This document shows positions 30,533-42,500 of a stretch of 64,000 bases of DNA, piece by piece; the first letter of the stretch is position 1; each line of letters begins with the position of its first letter. The notes under the pieces were generated by a model, which worked only from the letters and a program-made list of their open reading frames with translations, was not told the DNA's origin and ran no database searches. This DNA is from Cladopsammia gracilis (lineage: Eukaryota > Cnidaria > Anthozoa > Scleractinia > Dendrophylliidae): positions 1,292,001 to 1,356,000 of the forward strand of contig JAJGOT010000089.1 in assembly GCA_022457155.1 (NCBI GenBank), in the 5' to 3' direction. Both the position numbers and the translations under genes were made by a program.

Positions 30533-30902
30533 TTTCACAAAGAAAATATGGCAACCTCGAAGACGCCGCAAGTCCTCGGTTCCATCCACGTCTACCCATT
30601 CACTGATTTCCTTGTCGATCTGCATTTTTATGACCAGTTCGTAGCCCTGCAAGTCTGGCGCACTGTGATAGAGCATCAACATCACCTTAGCATTAAATTC
30701 CAGGGGTTGGCCATTCCTGGTAGATATTTCAATTACATTGCTGACAATGGCTTCATGCTCTTGCAGCTGGGGAGAACAGGCACTGCATTTCCATTCGAGG
30801 ACCATTATTGAAATGGGCTCAGACACAGCACCAGGAGAGAACGCCAGTTGGACAGCACCTTGTTTGAGGTCCCAATGGGCACCTTCACATGTCACTGTTC
30901 CT
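30533..30902 (-). CDS. ZU5-like exon, N-terminal unit of the host gene family
   Basis: The acceptor TCTGATTGCAG ends at 30903 and the frame is open to a candidate donor AAA/GTATCC at 30532. The translation contains GAHWDLKQGAVQLAFSPGAV, SEPISIMVLEWKCSACSPQL, IVSNVIEISTRNGQPLEFNA and LQGYELVIKMQIDKEISEWV. This has the ZU5 form (beta-rich, Pro-Gly-Ala-Val turn, Ser-Asn-Val-Ile-Glu) seen in large anthozoan ZU5/death-domain-type proteins. It lies on the same strand and 2.8 kb upstream of the exon at 27531, but the phases do not fit directly, so an exon is missing or it is a neighbouring paralogue. Confidence 0.7.
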
Positions 30903-31212
30903 CTGCAATCAGATAATCAGTCAGTCAATCAATCAATCAATCAATTATTGTTCGATCAATCGTAATCAATCATGTGTTAATGTGTTAAAGGTTAAAGTCC
31001 ATTAGGAAACCCATAAAAAGTTGCATGTAAATTACAATATTCTTTCTTATAAGTTAGTTAATGACCAGACCAGACTGTTCGCTCACTTTTAAAGAGTGGT
31101 GGCCGCTGTGAGGAATAGCAACACTTGATAGATCCAAAAATCGCACAGGCGATCGTCAAGAGTCAATCAGTAAAACACCCTGATACTTGATGTTTTCGCA
31201 TAAGCGAGATTG
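30903..31212. other. Intron or spacer with (AATC)n-like tract
   Basis: A short CAAT/AATC repeat (about 30925-30950) is the only feature noted. Confidence 0.4.
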
Positions 31213-33444
31213 TTAAAGGACCCTAGTAAGCCACACCTTTGTTTTTGTTTACATACGGGAGTTTCGGTTTTTTTACACGAGGCGCGTGGCCAGAAGTAAG
31301 GCATGGCAAAAAATTGGATGACATTTGCCTCTAATTTTTTAACTCATCCCCAGACCCCCAATTTGACCCTTAAAATCACAGCGAAAACGCCATTTTTTGG
31401 AAGGGAAAATCAAAATTTCGCCCATTTATGAATTACTTTTCGGAAATCCACACTCGGATTTCAGTAATTTGGTTATTATTCTATCTGCAAACGTTAAAAT
31501 ATTTGAATAACTTTAAAAATAGTGCCCTCATTTTGACCGTGAAGTGACCAATGTCACTTAAAGGCTTGTATGGAGTTCTACCGCGCGGTCATCGCTTTTA
31601 GCGGTATAACTCATTTTAATAGGCGTAATGTCAACATCCACACTGGGTTTTGAAGAGACTGGTATCTAGTAAACATTTTGGTGGGAAATATAATTTAAAA
31701 AAACCCGTCATTTTGCCATTTTGTCAGTGCAATATGCTTCGACTGAGCCCATTTTGGCTTCTATCGGGTGACTTGCGCGGACTAGCGCCCAGGCCGTTCG
31801 AGCTCAACTGTGCATGGGCAGTAGTTCATTTTTAGTTTCAAAAGCGGTTTAATAGCATTTTTTAAACATATTCATTTTATACGATTGGCGCTACACAGTT
31901 CATATATTATAAGTTCGTTTTAGTTACGCGCACGCCCGAAGCAAATATCTCCTTTCAGGGGGCAATTTTTTGGTATGTATCGTCGCGAAAGTTCAGAGGC
32001 GAGATATTTATAAAAATATCGTTATAAAAGCTGACAGGCCCAGCACAAATCCTGCTTGTCGCAAAAAAGCATTTCAGCCCGGCTTTAGCATAGGGTTATC
32101 CCAAGTACGTGTCTGAGAGATTGTCTTCTTTTTATAGGTCAAAATTAAGATATAACAGGACTGTTGTTCTCAATGTTGCCGATTCTTTGACCTAAGGAAA
32201 AATATTTTTACGCTTTCCAGAGCCGTTTACTATGAGAATATTTAGTTATGCCATCGCTGTTTGCTAGTTCTCGGCATACTAAGATTGTTTCTTTAGCGCA
32301 TAGTTTGAAAGATCAGTAGTAGTCGCTGATTGCTAGGATCACTGAGTTAATTTCTCAGTCCGTTATTTTGTGTGAACGCAAGTCTGCGGTTAGCATAGCT
32401 TCCGAGATAGTGTTTCTTCATCAATGATCCATAGAATAATGACACACACCTGTATTACAATTGTTTTCGACTCCTCAGAGTTTATTCTGCGCCGTTTAAG
32501 TTGCGTGTCTCGGAGCTAGGCTGTACTTTCGTTGTTAAACGAATGGCGTTATTGCATCCATCATGAAATCAGTTTGTGAAATATTTGAATCTCCAGCATG
32601 TTTGCTGTTTCATAATTCTCACGGCCGGATGAAACTGTTGTACATTCATAAGTTGCTTCTAACTGTACTTGAAATTGAGGACTATTATGTTGATGCCCAT
32701 TCTCTAATACAGATTTTAAACACAAGTAATTATTATACACTATAGCTTTCAAACCTACATTTAGCCGTTAATCTACTTTACACCTCTTAATTTGCTTTAC
32801 TTTTTTTACCTTTGTGCTTGATTAATTATTAATGTGTATGTTTATTTATTTAGTAGCTGTTTTTTTTAAATCACTTTATGTTTGGTAAATATGACTGTAA
32901 TAAGTACAACCCGCCTAGATTAGCTATGCTATAAGCGGGTTTGTAAATATTTAAATTGTATTTCTTTAAATTTATATCAATTAATTAATGTAATAGTGTT
33001 AAAAACCAATAAAAAATCCAGTATCCAGTATCCAGTATTCTTTAACAACAACAATTCGGCAAACTGGCTATGGTTTAGCCGTACGATTCCAACCTCACTT
33101 TTGCTCGCAATCCAAAGGTGGAAAGTCGATTCGCGAAGAATAGTCTTCTTTACATTTCCTGGCGCCCTCGGCCGTCCGCGCTTGTGAAACCGTGAGGCCA
33201 TAAGACCATTGACTTTGGATGTCAAAAATTTGTCTACCGGTAGCGCAAAACTACGAAAAAATCATTCAAACCGATAGAATAATAATTCAAAAAAGCAACG
33301 ATAACAATTACAGAGTTTCATTTCTACAACTTGGGACGATGCGGTAAGATTCCTATTCGATGTTCGGTAATTTCGATGACATCGAAAATGGCGGATTTCT
33401 CTGTTTGAGCGCGCAGTGCATTTTGGATGACTAGGGTCCTTTAA
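31213..33444. mobile_element. TTAA-flanked non-autonomous DNA element (2.2 kb)
   Basis: The left edge is TTAAAGGACCCTAGT and the right edge ACTAGGGTCCTTTAA, a perfect 15-bp inverted repeat with TTAA at both borders. No transposase was found inside. It carries a LINE 3' fragment near 32540-32945. Short open frames within look random. Membership in the TTAA-targeting (piggyBac-like) group is inferred from the borders only. Confidence 0.65.
32540..32945 (+). mobile_element. LINE 3' end fragment nested in the TTAA element
   Basis: A 3' hairpin AACCCGC/GCGGGTT at 32908-32941 has a loop (CTAGATTAGCTATGCTATAA) nearly identical to that at 1457-1490. The upstream 350 bases are AT-rich, like LINE 3' untranslated sequence. 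The 5' edge is approximate and no reverse-transcriptase codons remain. Confidence 0.5.
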
Positions 33445-33869
33445 TGCTTCGGCGCTATGAAAAGAATCGCGACTTACCCAAGAGGCTTTTCTCACGGTGA
33501 AAATATGAGACATGAGAGGCGTGTAACATTAGAGAAATTAGAGCGTGAGAAAAACCTCTGGCACCCAGGGTAAACAACAAGAAGAAAGCCTGAAGAAATT
33601 AGCCAGTTTTACTGTAGATCACGTGACAAGTCAAAAAACAACAACAACCACTTTAACCAACAACCCAGCGGCATTCAGTTTGCCGGTACAAATATCCGAG
33701 AAATATGAGAATGTAGTTTTCTGTTTTTTTTTCTTGGCCCTGTTACTTTTGTTCAAGAGAAAAAGGTCATTAAATGACTGATTGAACACTGTCACGCATT
33801 TGGCTAATAAGAAGAAAAAACTTCTGGTCAGTCTTAGTTAGTCAGAGTACCACATAACCATGTACTCAC
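33445..33869. other. No gene seen
   Basis: Sequence between the TTAA element and the acidic exon. A CTCTGGCACCCAGGG motif at about 33558 resembles the end of a dispersed repeat, but no partner was found in this window. Confidence 0.35.
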
Positions 33870-34068
33870 TCATGTATTTTTGTTTTATCTGGATCTTGTT
33901 CAACCGGGTCTTCCTCTTGTCCCAAAAGTTGGAGTTCATGAAATTGCTGGATCAAATCTTGTTCCTTTGCAACCTCGTCATTTACAGCGTCGCCCATGTT
34001 GCCGTGGTTACCATCATCACCACCACCATCGTCATTGTCGTCGCCATCGTCGTGAAGCAACTGTTCAT
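33870..34068 (-). CDS. Internal exon encoding an acidic Asp/Glu-rich linker
   Basis: An acceptor (ACTTTTTTAG) and a consensus donor (ATGA/GTGAGT at 33869) bracket 199 bases open on the minus strand. The product begins with an Asp/Gly/Asn-rich tract (DDGDDNDDGGGDDGNHGN) and continues with EQDLIQQFHELQLLGQEEDP. Such acidic linkers are not family-specific. Being on the same strand and 3 kb upstream, it may be an earlier exon of the ZU5 gene, but this is unproven. Confidence 0.45.
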
Positions 34069-34926
34069 CTAAAAAAGTAACATAATTCGATTTTCTACAG
34101 TTATGAACGTGTTATGTTATTTTGGAGTTAATGGGCTTCAGATCGCCATCTATTACTTAGAAAACACTGGTGCTGGTCCGCAATCAACGGGCTCTAAGAA
34201 CCATCTTGTGAATACTACGAAACAACATAAGATTAGTTTTAGATGTTCTTGATGTTTTGTAATTTTAAGTTTTAAGCTTTCGATAATCCTTTAACATCGA
34301 CAAATTATCCATTGTTTCATCCAACTCTAACAAGGCAGTAAACCGTACAAAAACCCTTGTAATCCACAGTTAACAATTATAGCAGCGAAAGAGCGAAAAA
34401 AAAAATTAAACTGTACAATGACAAATCAAGTGTGACTACTTTAATTTAGGTATTCAGACAGATTGGCCATTTCCGATTTGCACTTTTCGTCATCATCTAA
34501 GCGAATCCTGCTGCGCAGTCATTCGCATGAAAAAGAGTTTTATTTCTATGTGAATGAAAACTAATTTTCATATGAAAGTTGTGCACCAAGCCGGCTTGCT
34601 TTCATTACAAGGTCATATAAAGCAACTTGCAAATGGTCTATTGGTTTTAGTGATCTGTTTTTGTTGATGTTGTATATTTCATGTGTGTTTTTGCATAACT
34701 TGTTCATTGATTAGTTGGTGAAAAAATAACACAAGAGAAGTATATAAGTATATAGCTAGCCATAGAAACAAACCTTTAGTCATAAGCTCTCGCAATTAGA
34801 CTCTCGCTACAACGGACTTACGGACACTTGATTCGGTCCCGACGTCACAATTTCATTGTTTTCACTCTCGTTAAAGTGTAATATATATAGATAGCCCAAG
34901 CCTAACAGCGTCGCACTTTGAACAAG

Positions 34927-34974
34927 CTTAACTAAGGTGAAACTTAACTAAGGTGAAACTTAACTAAGGTGAAA
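34927..34974. repeat. 16-bp tandem repeat, three units
   Basis: CTTAACTAAGGTGAAA is repeated three times head to tail. Confidence 0.9.
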
Positions 34975-36083
34975 GGTCGGAAGCACAAGAATTAAGATTG
35001 ACGAACAGGCTATTTTCAATTTTAGCAATTCTCAAAAACAGTATTACGCGACCGTCTGCACAGTACATTTTTATGGACCGTACAAAAGTTCACAAAAACA
35101 ACTTTTCTCTGTCTAGAATAACTAGTACCACTACTTTCCGAATAAAATACAGTTTTTGTTTGTCAAAAATTGCCCGAGAAACTGATTTAAAAATCAAAAA
35201 TTGCAAAAATACACAAACATATTTGCATAAGGCGATGCGAGTGAAGATAGAAAAAATCAAAGTCTTGTTTTGTTTACATAAAATCGCTTTTCAAACTATC
35301 TAATGAATGAGCAAACACATAAAAATGGACAACACAATCTTCTTTCGAAAAAATTTATTCAAATCTCCATTAGTTTACGTTTAAAAGCAAAATGTGTACC
35401 ATTTAATTATAGCTCATCGAGTTCAAGCTTTCTTCGATGAAATTCAAGAGATCGATACAACTGAATTTAAGCACGTTTTAAAATCAATTCTCCAAAACTA
35501 ACAATAACACCAATAAAAAGTCACTCACAGATTGATATCAACATAAATTCTCATCGAAAACTGTAATCTATTTTACCTTTAAGTCCCTCGCTTGCTTGGA
35601 AATTCAAATCTCCTCTTCTGGTTCTGAAATCCGTAGAAAACAAACATCTCCCGCATTGATAAAAACGTAATACATGAAGTTCCTCGAAGCAAGATTTTAT
35701 CCCTGAAAGCACGTCTTTTTCCACTAAAGCGGCTTCTGAGTATTCCTTAATTAGAATCCTTGTCTTGAGTAGCAAACCGCGAAATATTCAGGGAAATAAC
35801 GCCTTTAATTTAAACGGTTTTCTCCGCTTAGTAAATTCACAGCAAAACATCAAAGTGTTTTTCTAGCTGACGTGACATTCGGCCGTGTAACCGCGCGAAA
35901 AACAAAGCCTCGCTTTGGTTTCAACATGACGTCGTACGCGCATGTTTTGCGACGTCATACGCGCCCGCGAGCTAGTCCTGCGCGACGGCGGCGGAGGGCG
36001 GGCACACGCGCGCCCTCGAAACATTCCGCTAGCCATGACCATAAAAAATAACGGGCATGGTTCTATGAGAATGGGGCTGCGCA

Positions 36084-36102
36084 GCCGGGCCTTCGGCCCG
36101 GC
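36084..36102. repeat. Perfect GC hairpin in a GC-rich island
   Basis: GCCGGGCC-TTC-GGCCCGGC, an 8-bp stem with a 3-base loop, follows a block of about 180 bases rich in CpG (35930-36120). It resembles the hairpin core of a dispersed repeat. A frame crossing this region on the minus strand looks non-genic. Confidence 0.5.
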
Positions 36103-36962
36103 AAGTGCTCCGCTATAAAAGATCATAAAATGTATTTTCTTTTTTGATATATCGAAAGTTTCACCTTTTTAGACCTTCGAATAAAGGGTTTAAAGTGTTA
36201 AAGACGATGCGAAACGCTTTTTTATTGTCTCAAAGTTAGGTTATTGGCGCTAAAAAGCGGCTCCAATTTGTGCGCGGCCAAAACCAGTGCAATATTACAC
36301 TATGAGGTAAATACGTTAACAAATTGCTGCGGGAATTATGGCGAACAAGAGAGCGGACAAGAGATGTAGCTAGACATCAGAAAGGGTACGTCGAGGGAAG
36401 TTGTTATTCAATAAAAGCGCTTGTTGTTAAGGTTAATATTCTTAATCGGGCTGGTGCCAAGCCTGCCCGATTTATAAAATGAGCTGTGCTTCTGGGTCAC
36501 TTTTTTACGTCTGTTCTAGAAAGTTCTACAAAATTTTGTTTTAAGTGTTTTTGAGATAGTAATTGTGACTGTTGTTTGTTTATTGACTATTTGGGAGGTT
36601 GATTATTTAAAATATTTTGCAATGTGTTATTTTGCTGGGTGAAAGAATAGTCGAAGATTTCGTTGAAGAGAGTGGAAGTGTCGTAGATTCTGTAGGGTGT
36701 AAGATGGAAGCCCACATGGAATTGAACGGGCCGGTTATCGGTAACGGGGACATATATGCAAATGAATACTCACTCACTCACTACGTCACAATGTTTTAAA
36801 TTAGTTTTGTTTCGAATGCGGTGCGTAACAAGAACAACGTGAATCCGGAATTACAATAACTATGTTTTTGTAAACGAAATTGAACAACAATAATCTTAAA
36901 GTTGTTCCGCACGTGGAGTCCTTTGATATATAAACCAAATTTGTCTTCCATGTCTTAAGAGT

Positions 36963-37184
36963 TGTCTTTGAGCGGTTTATTGTCCAATATGAACGAAAAT
37001 TACACGATGTTTTAACAACTATAAAACACAACACATTTCTTCGAACGATCGATTCAAAAGCACGTGGTAAACAGTATTCGGGGGGTTCCAAGACCCTGCA
37101 AACTTAAACTAGTTCCCAGTGTTCAGCGTCCAATAAAATCTTAATTATTCTACAAACAGGAACAGGAACTTTCGGTTCGGAACA
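36963..37184 (-). repeat. 3' LTR of the BEL/Pao element
   Basis: On the element strand it begins TGTTCCGAACCGAAAG and ends CTCAAAGACA (TG...CA). It matches 43491-43712 with about two differences in 222 bases. An AATAAAA box-like sequence is present only on the plus strand, so the polyadenylation signal is not obvious. Confidence 0.95.
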
Positions 37185-37195
37185 TCCTCCCGCCC
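37185..37195 (-). promoter_or_regulatory. Polypurine tract of the BEL/Pao element
   Basis: GGGCGGGAGGA on the minus strand directly precedes the 3' LTR, the position where plus-strand DNA synthesis is primed. Confidence 0.7.
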
Positions 37196-37282
37196 GATGC
37201 TGGGAGTGCATCAATACATGAACGTGTCAAAGTTAATAAAGTTCAACGACAAATTGTTCAACATGCTTCCATCAAGTCAAGT

Positions 37283-38866
37283 TCAATCAAGTTCAGCAGC
37301 TAGATCAGCATCGCAGGCTTCAAACAGGTGTAGCCGCTGCACTGGACGACGGGTAAGACTTCCAGATGTGGTTCGTAAGGAAACGGACCGGATAAGACCA
37401 TCACGACCTGGATGGATGGCTTCCACGCGTGCACGTGACCACTGACCCCGAGCTACGCGATCCTCACTCACAAGGACCAAGTCCCCTTCATGGATTTCAC
37501 GACCAACTTTATACCATTTCTTGAGGGGTGTCAGAGACTTCAGATACTCAGCATGCCAACGCCTCCAAAATCCATTTACAAGTCTCTGATGATACTCAAA
37601 ACGCTTGGTGATGGCTCTAGACGTGTGTTCTGAAACACGGGTATCGTTAGTTGGAAATGCTTGGAGATTTCTTCCAATAAGAATCTGTGCAGGGGTAATA
37701 ACACTGTAATCACCAGGGTCTGCACCAAGGTAAGTAAGAGGACGACTGTTCAGCTGCGCCTCAATTTCAGCCAAAATGGTAGTTAGCTGTTCGGCATCCA
37801 ACATTGCTTTGGCGAAGACTTTCTTCAGAGGTGTCTTGACACTCTTTACTAGTCGCTCGTAAAAGCCACCCCACCATGGGGCTCTTTCCACAATGAACTT
37901 CCACTGAATCTTCTTTTCTGACAATGCGACCTGAGTTTGGTCAGCTTCCAGTACTCTCCAGCATTGCTGTAGCTCTTTGTTAGCAGCTTTAAATGTTTTT
38001 GCATTATCTGACCAAATAATTCTGCACATTCCTCTTCTTGCAACCATGCGTCGTAAGGCAAGGAGAAATCGTTCAACTGTCATGTTGCTCACCAACTCCA
38101 AGTGTACCGCACGGGTAACTGCACAAGTAAATAAACAAATGTAAGCCTTGTCACCACTGTCTTTCAAATACAAAGGACCAGCAAAATCCAGACCCACATT
38201 GGTGAATGGTGGGGTAGGTTTGATTCTATCCTCAGGAAGTGGTGCCATCCGCTGCGAAAACGGCTTTGTTTGGTAATGGCGACAAAGTAAGCAGTTCTTT
38301 AATGTCTGACGGACTGTCGATCTTCCTTTGATCAGCCAAAATTTCTGTCGCAGGACTGATAAAGTGTGCTCAACACCAGCATGGAGTTCACGGCAATGAA
38401 CATCATTAATCAAGAGCTTGACAACAGGATGATTAGAAGGCAAGATAATGGGATGCTTCTCCTCTTCTGGTAACAGCGACTTATAAATTCTTCCTCCAAC
38501 GCGAAACAAATCACTAGTAGGACACAGAAATGGGTTTAAATTTGCAAGCTTGCTGTTGTTCAAGGGACTTCGGCGTTTAACCAATGGAATTTCTTCAGGA
38601 AAACTTTCTTCTTGTACATGGGTTATCAACCATTTCTCTGCCTCTTGTATCTCAAATCCAGTTAAAGGGCTGACCAACCTTTCCTCTTCCTTCAGCTTTG
38701 AGTTGCAAATGAACCTTCTGATCCAGGCAACAGTTCTTAACAAACGACCGTACTTGCTGAACCTCGTGAAGTCAATAACTGGCTCTTTGGGTTGCACAAC
38801 ACAACTAACACTAGCTTTACTCTTTCTCTCCATATCAACAATTACATTCGACGATTTGGACCTTAA
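37283..38866 (-). CDS. BEL/Pao Pol, C-terminal segment: end of pol and integrase
   Basis: This frame continues the polyprotein after the TTAA insertion. A zinc-binding HHCC module (CRELHAGVEHTLSVL ... CLLCRHY) is followed by the integrase core: GLDFAGPLYLKD, IWSDNAKTFKAANKEL and PWWGGFYERLVKSVKTPL supply the D, D and E. The C-terminal domain (WYKVGREIHEGDLVLVSED) is the chromodomain-like part usual in BEL/Pao. It ends at 37283, about 100 bases before the 3' LTR. The listed ATG at 38831-38833 is internal, not a true start. The enzyme inserts element DNA into the genome. All catalytic residues appear intact. Confidence 0.92.
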   Translation of the reverse strand, partial: LRSKSSNVIVDMERKSKASVSCVVQPKEPVIDFTRFSKYGRLLRTVAWIRRFICNSKLKEEERLVSPLTGFEIQEAEKWLITHVQEESFPEEIPLVKRRSPLNNSKLANLNPFLCPTSDLFRVGGRIYKSLLPEEEKHPIILPSNHPVVKLLINDVHCRELHAGVEHTLSVLRQKFWLIKGRSTVRQTLKNCLLCRHYQTKPFSQRMAPLPEDRIKPTPPFTNVGLDFAGPLYLKDSGDKAYICLFTCAVTRAVHLELVSNMTVERFLLALRRMVARRGMCRIIWSDNAKTFKAANKELQQCWRVLEADQTQVALSEKKIQWKFIVERAPWWGGFYERLVKSVKTPLKKVFAKAMLDAEQLTTILAEIEAQLNSRPLTYLGADPGDYSVITPAQILIGRNLQAFPTNDTRVSEHTSRAITKRFEYHQRLVNGFWRRWHAEYLKSLTPLKKWYKVGREIHEGDLVLVSEDRVARGQWSRARVEAIHPGRDGLIRSVSLRTTSGSLTRRPVQRLHLFEACDADLAAELD

Positions 38867-39551
38867 GGTGATTCCTCAGTATTGCACTGCGCATCCTGTA
38901 CTGCGCATAACACACGTAATTGTCCTTTCATGGCAGCCAGTTGATAACAACACTCTTTTTAGGATGGAATGTTTTTTATCAAAGGCCCGCAAGCTCGTTA
39001 GAAAATACGACTGTCTTTTTCTCTCTAACGAGCACGGTGACCTATATTTTTTATTGCATCATTTTGATGTTAAATTAATGCTTTTTAAGTTAACAAAGTT
39101 AAAAAAAAAATTCCTCGACAGGAAAAAAAGATATCGCTAAAAACGTTATCAAATCAGTCGACTCGTGGGAGCAAATTGATGACCTTGAAAACATGGACGC
39201 GAGGAACGTTTTGAGTCCGTGTCATTTGAAGTTGTGTGACGTTTTTATAAATTTTATTTTAAAGTGTTCCCATATGGTGGAGACTTTAACCTATCGAGTT
39301 GTTTTGAAGAATTGTAAACTTTGCTTTCACGGGTTACCGGGAAAAGAAACATGAACCGATCAAATAATGACGTGCGTGATTGGTATTGCTATAGGCATAA
39401 ATGGGGCAACATTGGTCCATCATATCTCTTTACCGAGCATGGTGACCTATCTTTTTTATTGAATTTTTCGAAACAAATTATGGTAGGGAGCTGTTAGGGA
39501 AAATTTAAAAAAAATCGTTCGACAACTTTTATTTCTGAGGAATCACCTTAA
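38863..39551. mobile_element. TTAA-flanked miniature element inserted in BEL/Pao pol
   Basis: Termini TTAAGGTGATTCCTCAG and CTGAGGAATCACCTTAA give a 13-bp inverted repeat with TTAA at each border. Removing the element and one TTAA restores a continuous pol reading frame across the site, showing a clean insertion. Inside are two related blocks with CTAACGAGCACGGTGACCTA and ACCGAGCATGGTGACCTATC. No protein is encoded. The end sequence TTAAGGTG is shared with the elements at 24655 and 56335, so they may be related. Confidence 0.88.
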
Positions 39552-42500
39552 GTCCTCAGGCCAATCTCTTTCGGACTCTTGTAACCAAGAGGGTCCTTTC
39601 CACCACAAACGACTCTCTTTCAACTGACTTACAGATAAGCCTCGGGTAGGTAGATCAGCTGGGTTCTGCGATCCTGGACAATATCTCCAAACACTAGGAT
39701 CCAACAGCGACTGTATCTCAATAACACGATTAGCAACGAATGGTTTCCACTGGGTGGCTGATCCTCTGATCCAGTGTAAGGTTGAAGAATTGTCTGTCCA
39801 ACAGACAATGCGGCTTATGGGACAATCAATTACATCTTTAACATAGGTGCATAGTCGAGCAGTAATCACAGCAGCCATCAGCTCTAGACGAGGAAGGGTA
39901 ATCTTTCGAACAGGAGCCACTCTTGTCTTAGACATCACAAGACTGGTGGATGCCTTTCCGTCTTCAGCAACAACTCTGAGATAAACAGCAGTGGCATAAG
40001 CAGCTTCTGACGCGTCACCAAATGCATGTAATTCCACCTTAGCGTTCTCACTAAATGGCCAATCAGTGTAACACCTTTGAATATTAAGTTGCTCAAGCTC
40101 TGGAAGCTTTTGAACCCACTGAATCCACTTAATCGAGGTTTCCACAGGTATTTCATCATCCCAACCAACACCCTGGGTCCACAAACTTTGAAGCAATAAC
40201 TTTGACCTCACTGTAAAGGGGGCAATGAGACCAATTGGGTCGAATATCTTAGCCGCCAAAGAAGCTAGCTCTCTCTTTGTGTACAATGTCTCTGATCTTA
40301 ACTTCAGAGAGTCCACTTCAATCATAAAGACAAGGCTGTCTGTTCTCGTATTCCACCTTAAGCCCAAAGCTTTCGTGATTGGATAGGCTCCCGGTAGGTC
40401 ACTCTCCAACTTGATCAAACTATCTGATGCTCTATCTTTCTCAGGAATGGCTTGCATAAGCCCAGGCGAATTGCTGGACCATTTTGTCAAATTGAAAGCT
40501 GCTTGCTCCATAAGCTCTGTTGAACTTCGCTGCAATTTCAGTGCTTCGTGCACTCCATCTTTCCCTGAAGCAAAGTCATCAACATAAGTGTTCCTCAGGA
40601 TTTCGCTTGATGCCTCAGGAAATGTTTCTTTAAATCTTCTTGCATGCTCTTGAATGGTGCAGATGGCAAGAAACGGACTGGAAATAACTCCAAATGTGAC
40701 CCTTGTCATCCGATAAATCTTAGGCATGGCATCAGTGTCCAGATCCCTCCACAGGTAACGATGCGAATCCCTATCTTCTTCTTTCAAGCAAATCTGTAAA
40801 AACATCTTCTCAATATCACCCATAATACCCACTTGATTCTTTCGGAAGCGCAAAAGGATCCCAACCAAATCCGGCTGCAATGCAGGGCCCGCTTCTAAGC
40901 AGCTGTTAAGAGACACGCCATTACTATCCCTCGCAGATGCATCAAACACAACCCTTGTCTTAGTTGTCTGCTTATCTTCTCTTATGATTGCATGATGTGG
41001 AAGGTAGAACACAGGGCGCCCATCTGGTGGTGCAATTTGCTCACAGGGTACTTCCTCTGCTACACCGTCTTGCACATACTTGTTAATGGCCTCTCGATAG
41101 GACTTGGCTTTGGCTGGATCTTGGAGCAACTTCTTTTCTAGATTGTACAGCCTACTTTCTGCTTGCTTGTAGTTATCTTTCAATACAACGTTATCCTCTT
41201 TCCATGGCAATGACACTTCATATCGACCATCTTTGTATGTTAAAGTGTCTTCAAACTTCTTTAAGACCATGGCTTTACTGTTGGTAGTAGAAACTGAACT
41301 TTCAACAGGTTTGATACCAATGGACTCCAAATTCCAGAACTTTTGAAGTGTTTCATTCAATTGTTCCTCAGTAGAAACTTGAACATTCATAGACACAGTG
41401 CATTCTTGGTCATGACCACCTGTTGGTCCACAGAAGACCCAACCTAAGGATGTGCGAACTGCAACTGGTTCATTGTAACCACCTCTTACAATGTCTCTTG
41501 ACACAAAGGAATAATAGAAATCCATGCCGATGAGCACGTCTATCTCCTGCTCACCTCTGGGAAATTCTTCAGGAAACTTTAAGTCTTGAAGATGAAACCA
41601 TCTTGAGGGATGAATATCGACAGCTTCGGCTGGACGGCATATAACTGGAGCAGTAAGTGCTTCAATACATTGAGGTTTTCCAGGTTTGTTAACAGGTGCC
41701 ACAGTAAAAGCAATTCTCTTTCTCAAAGTGTCCTTAGTTGGCTTTCCTCCAAATCCAGAGACTGCAATCCTAACACTCTTCCCATCCAGACCAACCTCAT
41801 CAACAACACTCTGCCTAACAAAGGACATTTGCGAACCAGGATCAAAGAAACATCTGACAACCTTTGAGCACCCATTCGATCCACACAAAACAGCTGGTAC
41901 AGTTTGCAGAATCACCTTTCCCACTGATTTGACTGCAATGGAGCTTGCCACAACCGAAGACGACACAGGAGGACCTGAGGATGAGGATGGTAATTCAGCG
42001 GTTTTTGTCTTGACTTCTTCTTCATAAGGCTTGACTGAATCCAAATGCAGGAGACTGTGATGTTTACCCTGGCAGTATTTGCAAGAAGGCTTTTGGCACA
42101 CTTCAGCTCTATGACCAAATTCAAGGCACCGAAAGCACAACCCCTTAGACAACACCTTTCTGAACCTTTCCTTCACTGGCAATGACAGAAAACTAACGCA
42201 CCAGTACCACACACCATGGTTTTTCTGACAAATGACACACTTGCTATATTGAGTTGTTACAGGTAATGAAAAGGTGGACGACTTTCGTGAAGGGTTAAAC
42301 TTGAAACGGGGTCCACGATTCCCAAGACTATCCTTTGCAGGAGGCTTTGAGTCGAGAGAGGGAGGCTGTGAAGACTCTTTCGCTCTTATCAATTGCTCCA
42401 AGAAGGCAAACAATGTTTTTACTTCCACACAGTCCTCTTTACCAAGGTCTTTATGATCCCCAAGTTCTAGTTCCCATTTTTCAACGACGTCTTTTGGCAG

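Larger units (their letters stand above)
34069..36962. other. Intergenic stretch with repeats, no gene recognised
   Basis: Contains a 16-bp tandem repeat (34927-34974), a segment at about 35260-35560 that is inverted relative to about 63130-63290, a GC-rich block at 35930-36120 with a hairpin, and AT-rich sequence. Near 36850-36962 the left flank of the BEL/Pao insertion matches the dispersed repeat at about 28335. No convincing exon was seen. Confidence 0.45.

Noticed and set aside
35863..36126. GC-rich 87-residue minus-strand frame
   Set aside because: It covers a CpG-rich repeat with a hairpin; composition is low-complexity and no splice or start features support it.
38550..39140. 196-residue plus-strand frame
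   Set aside because: It spans the border of BEL/Pao pol (antisense) and the TTAA element, so it is chimeric and not a gene.
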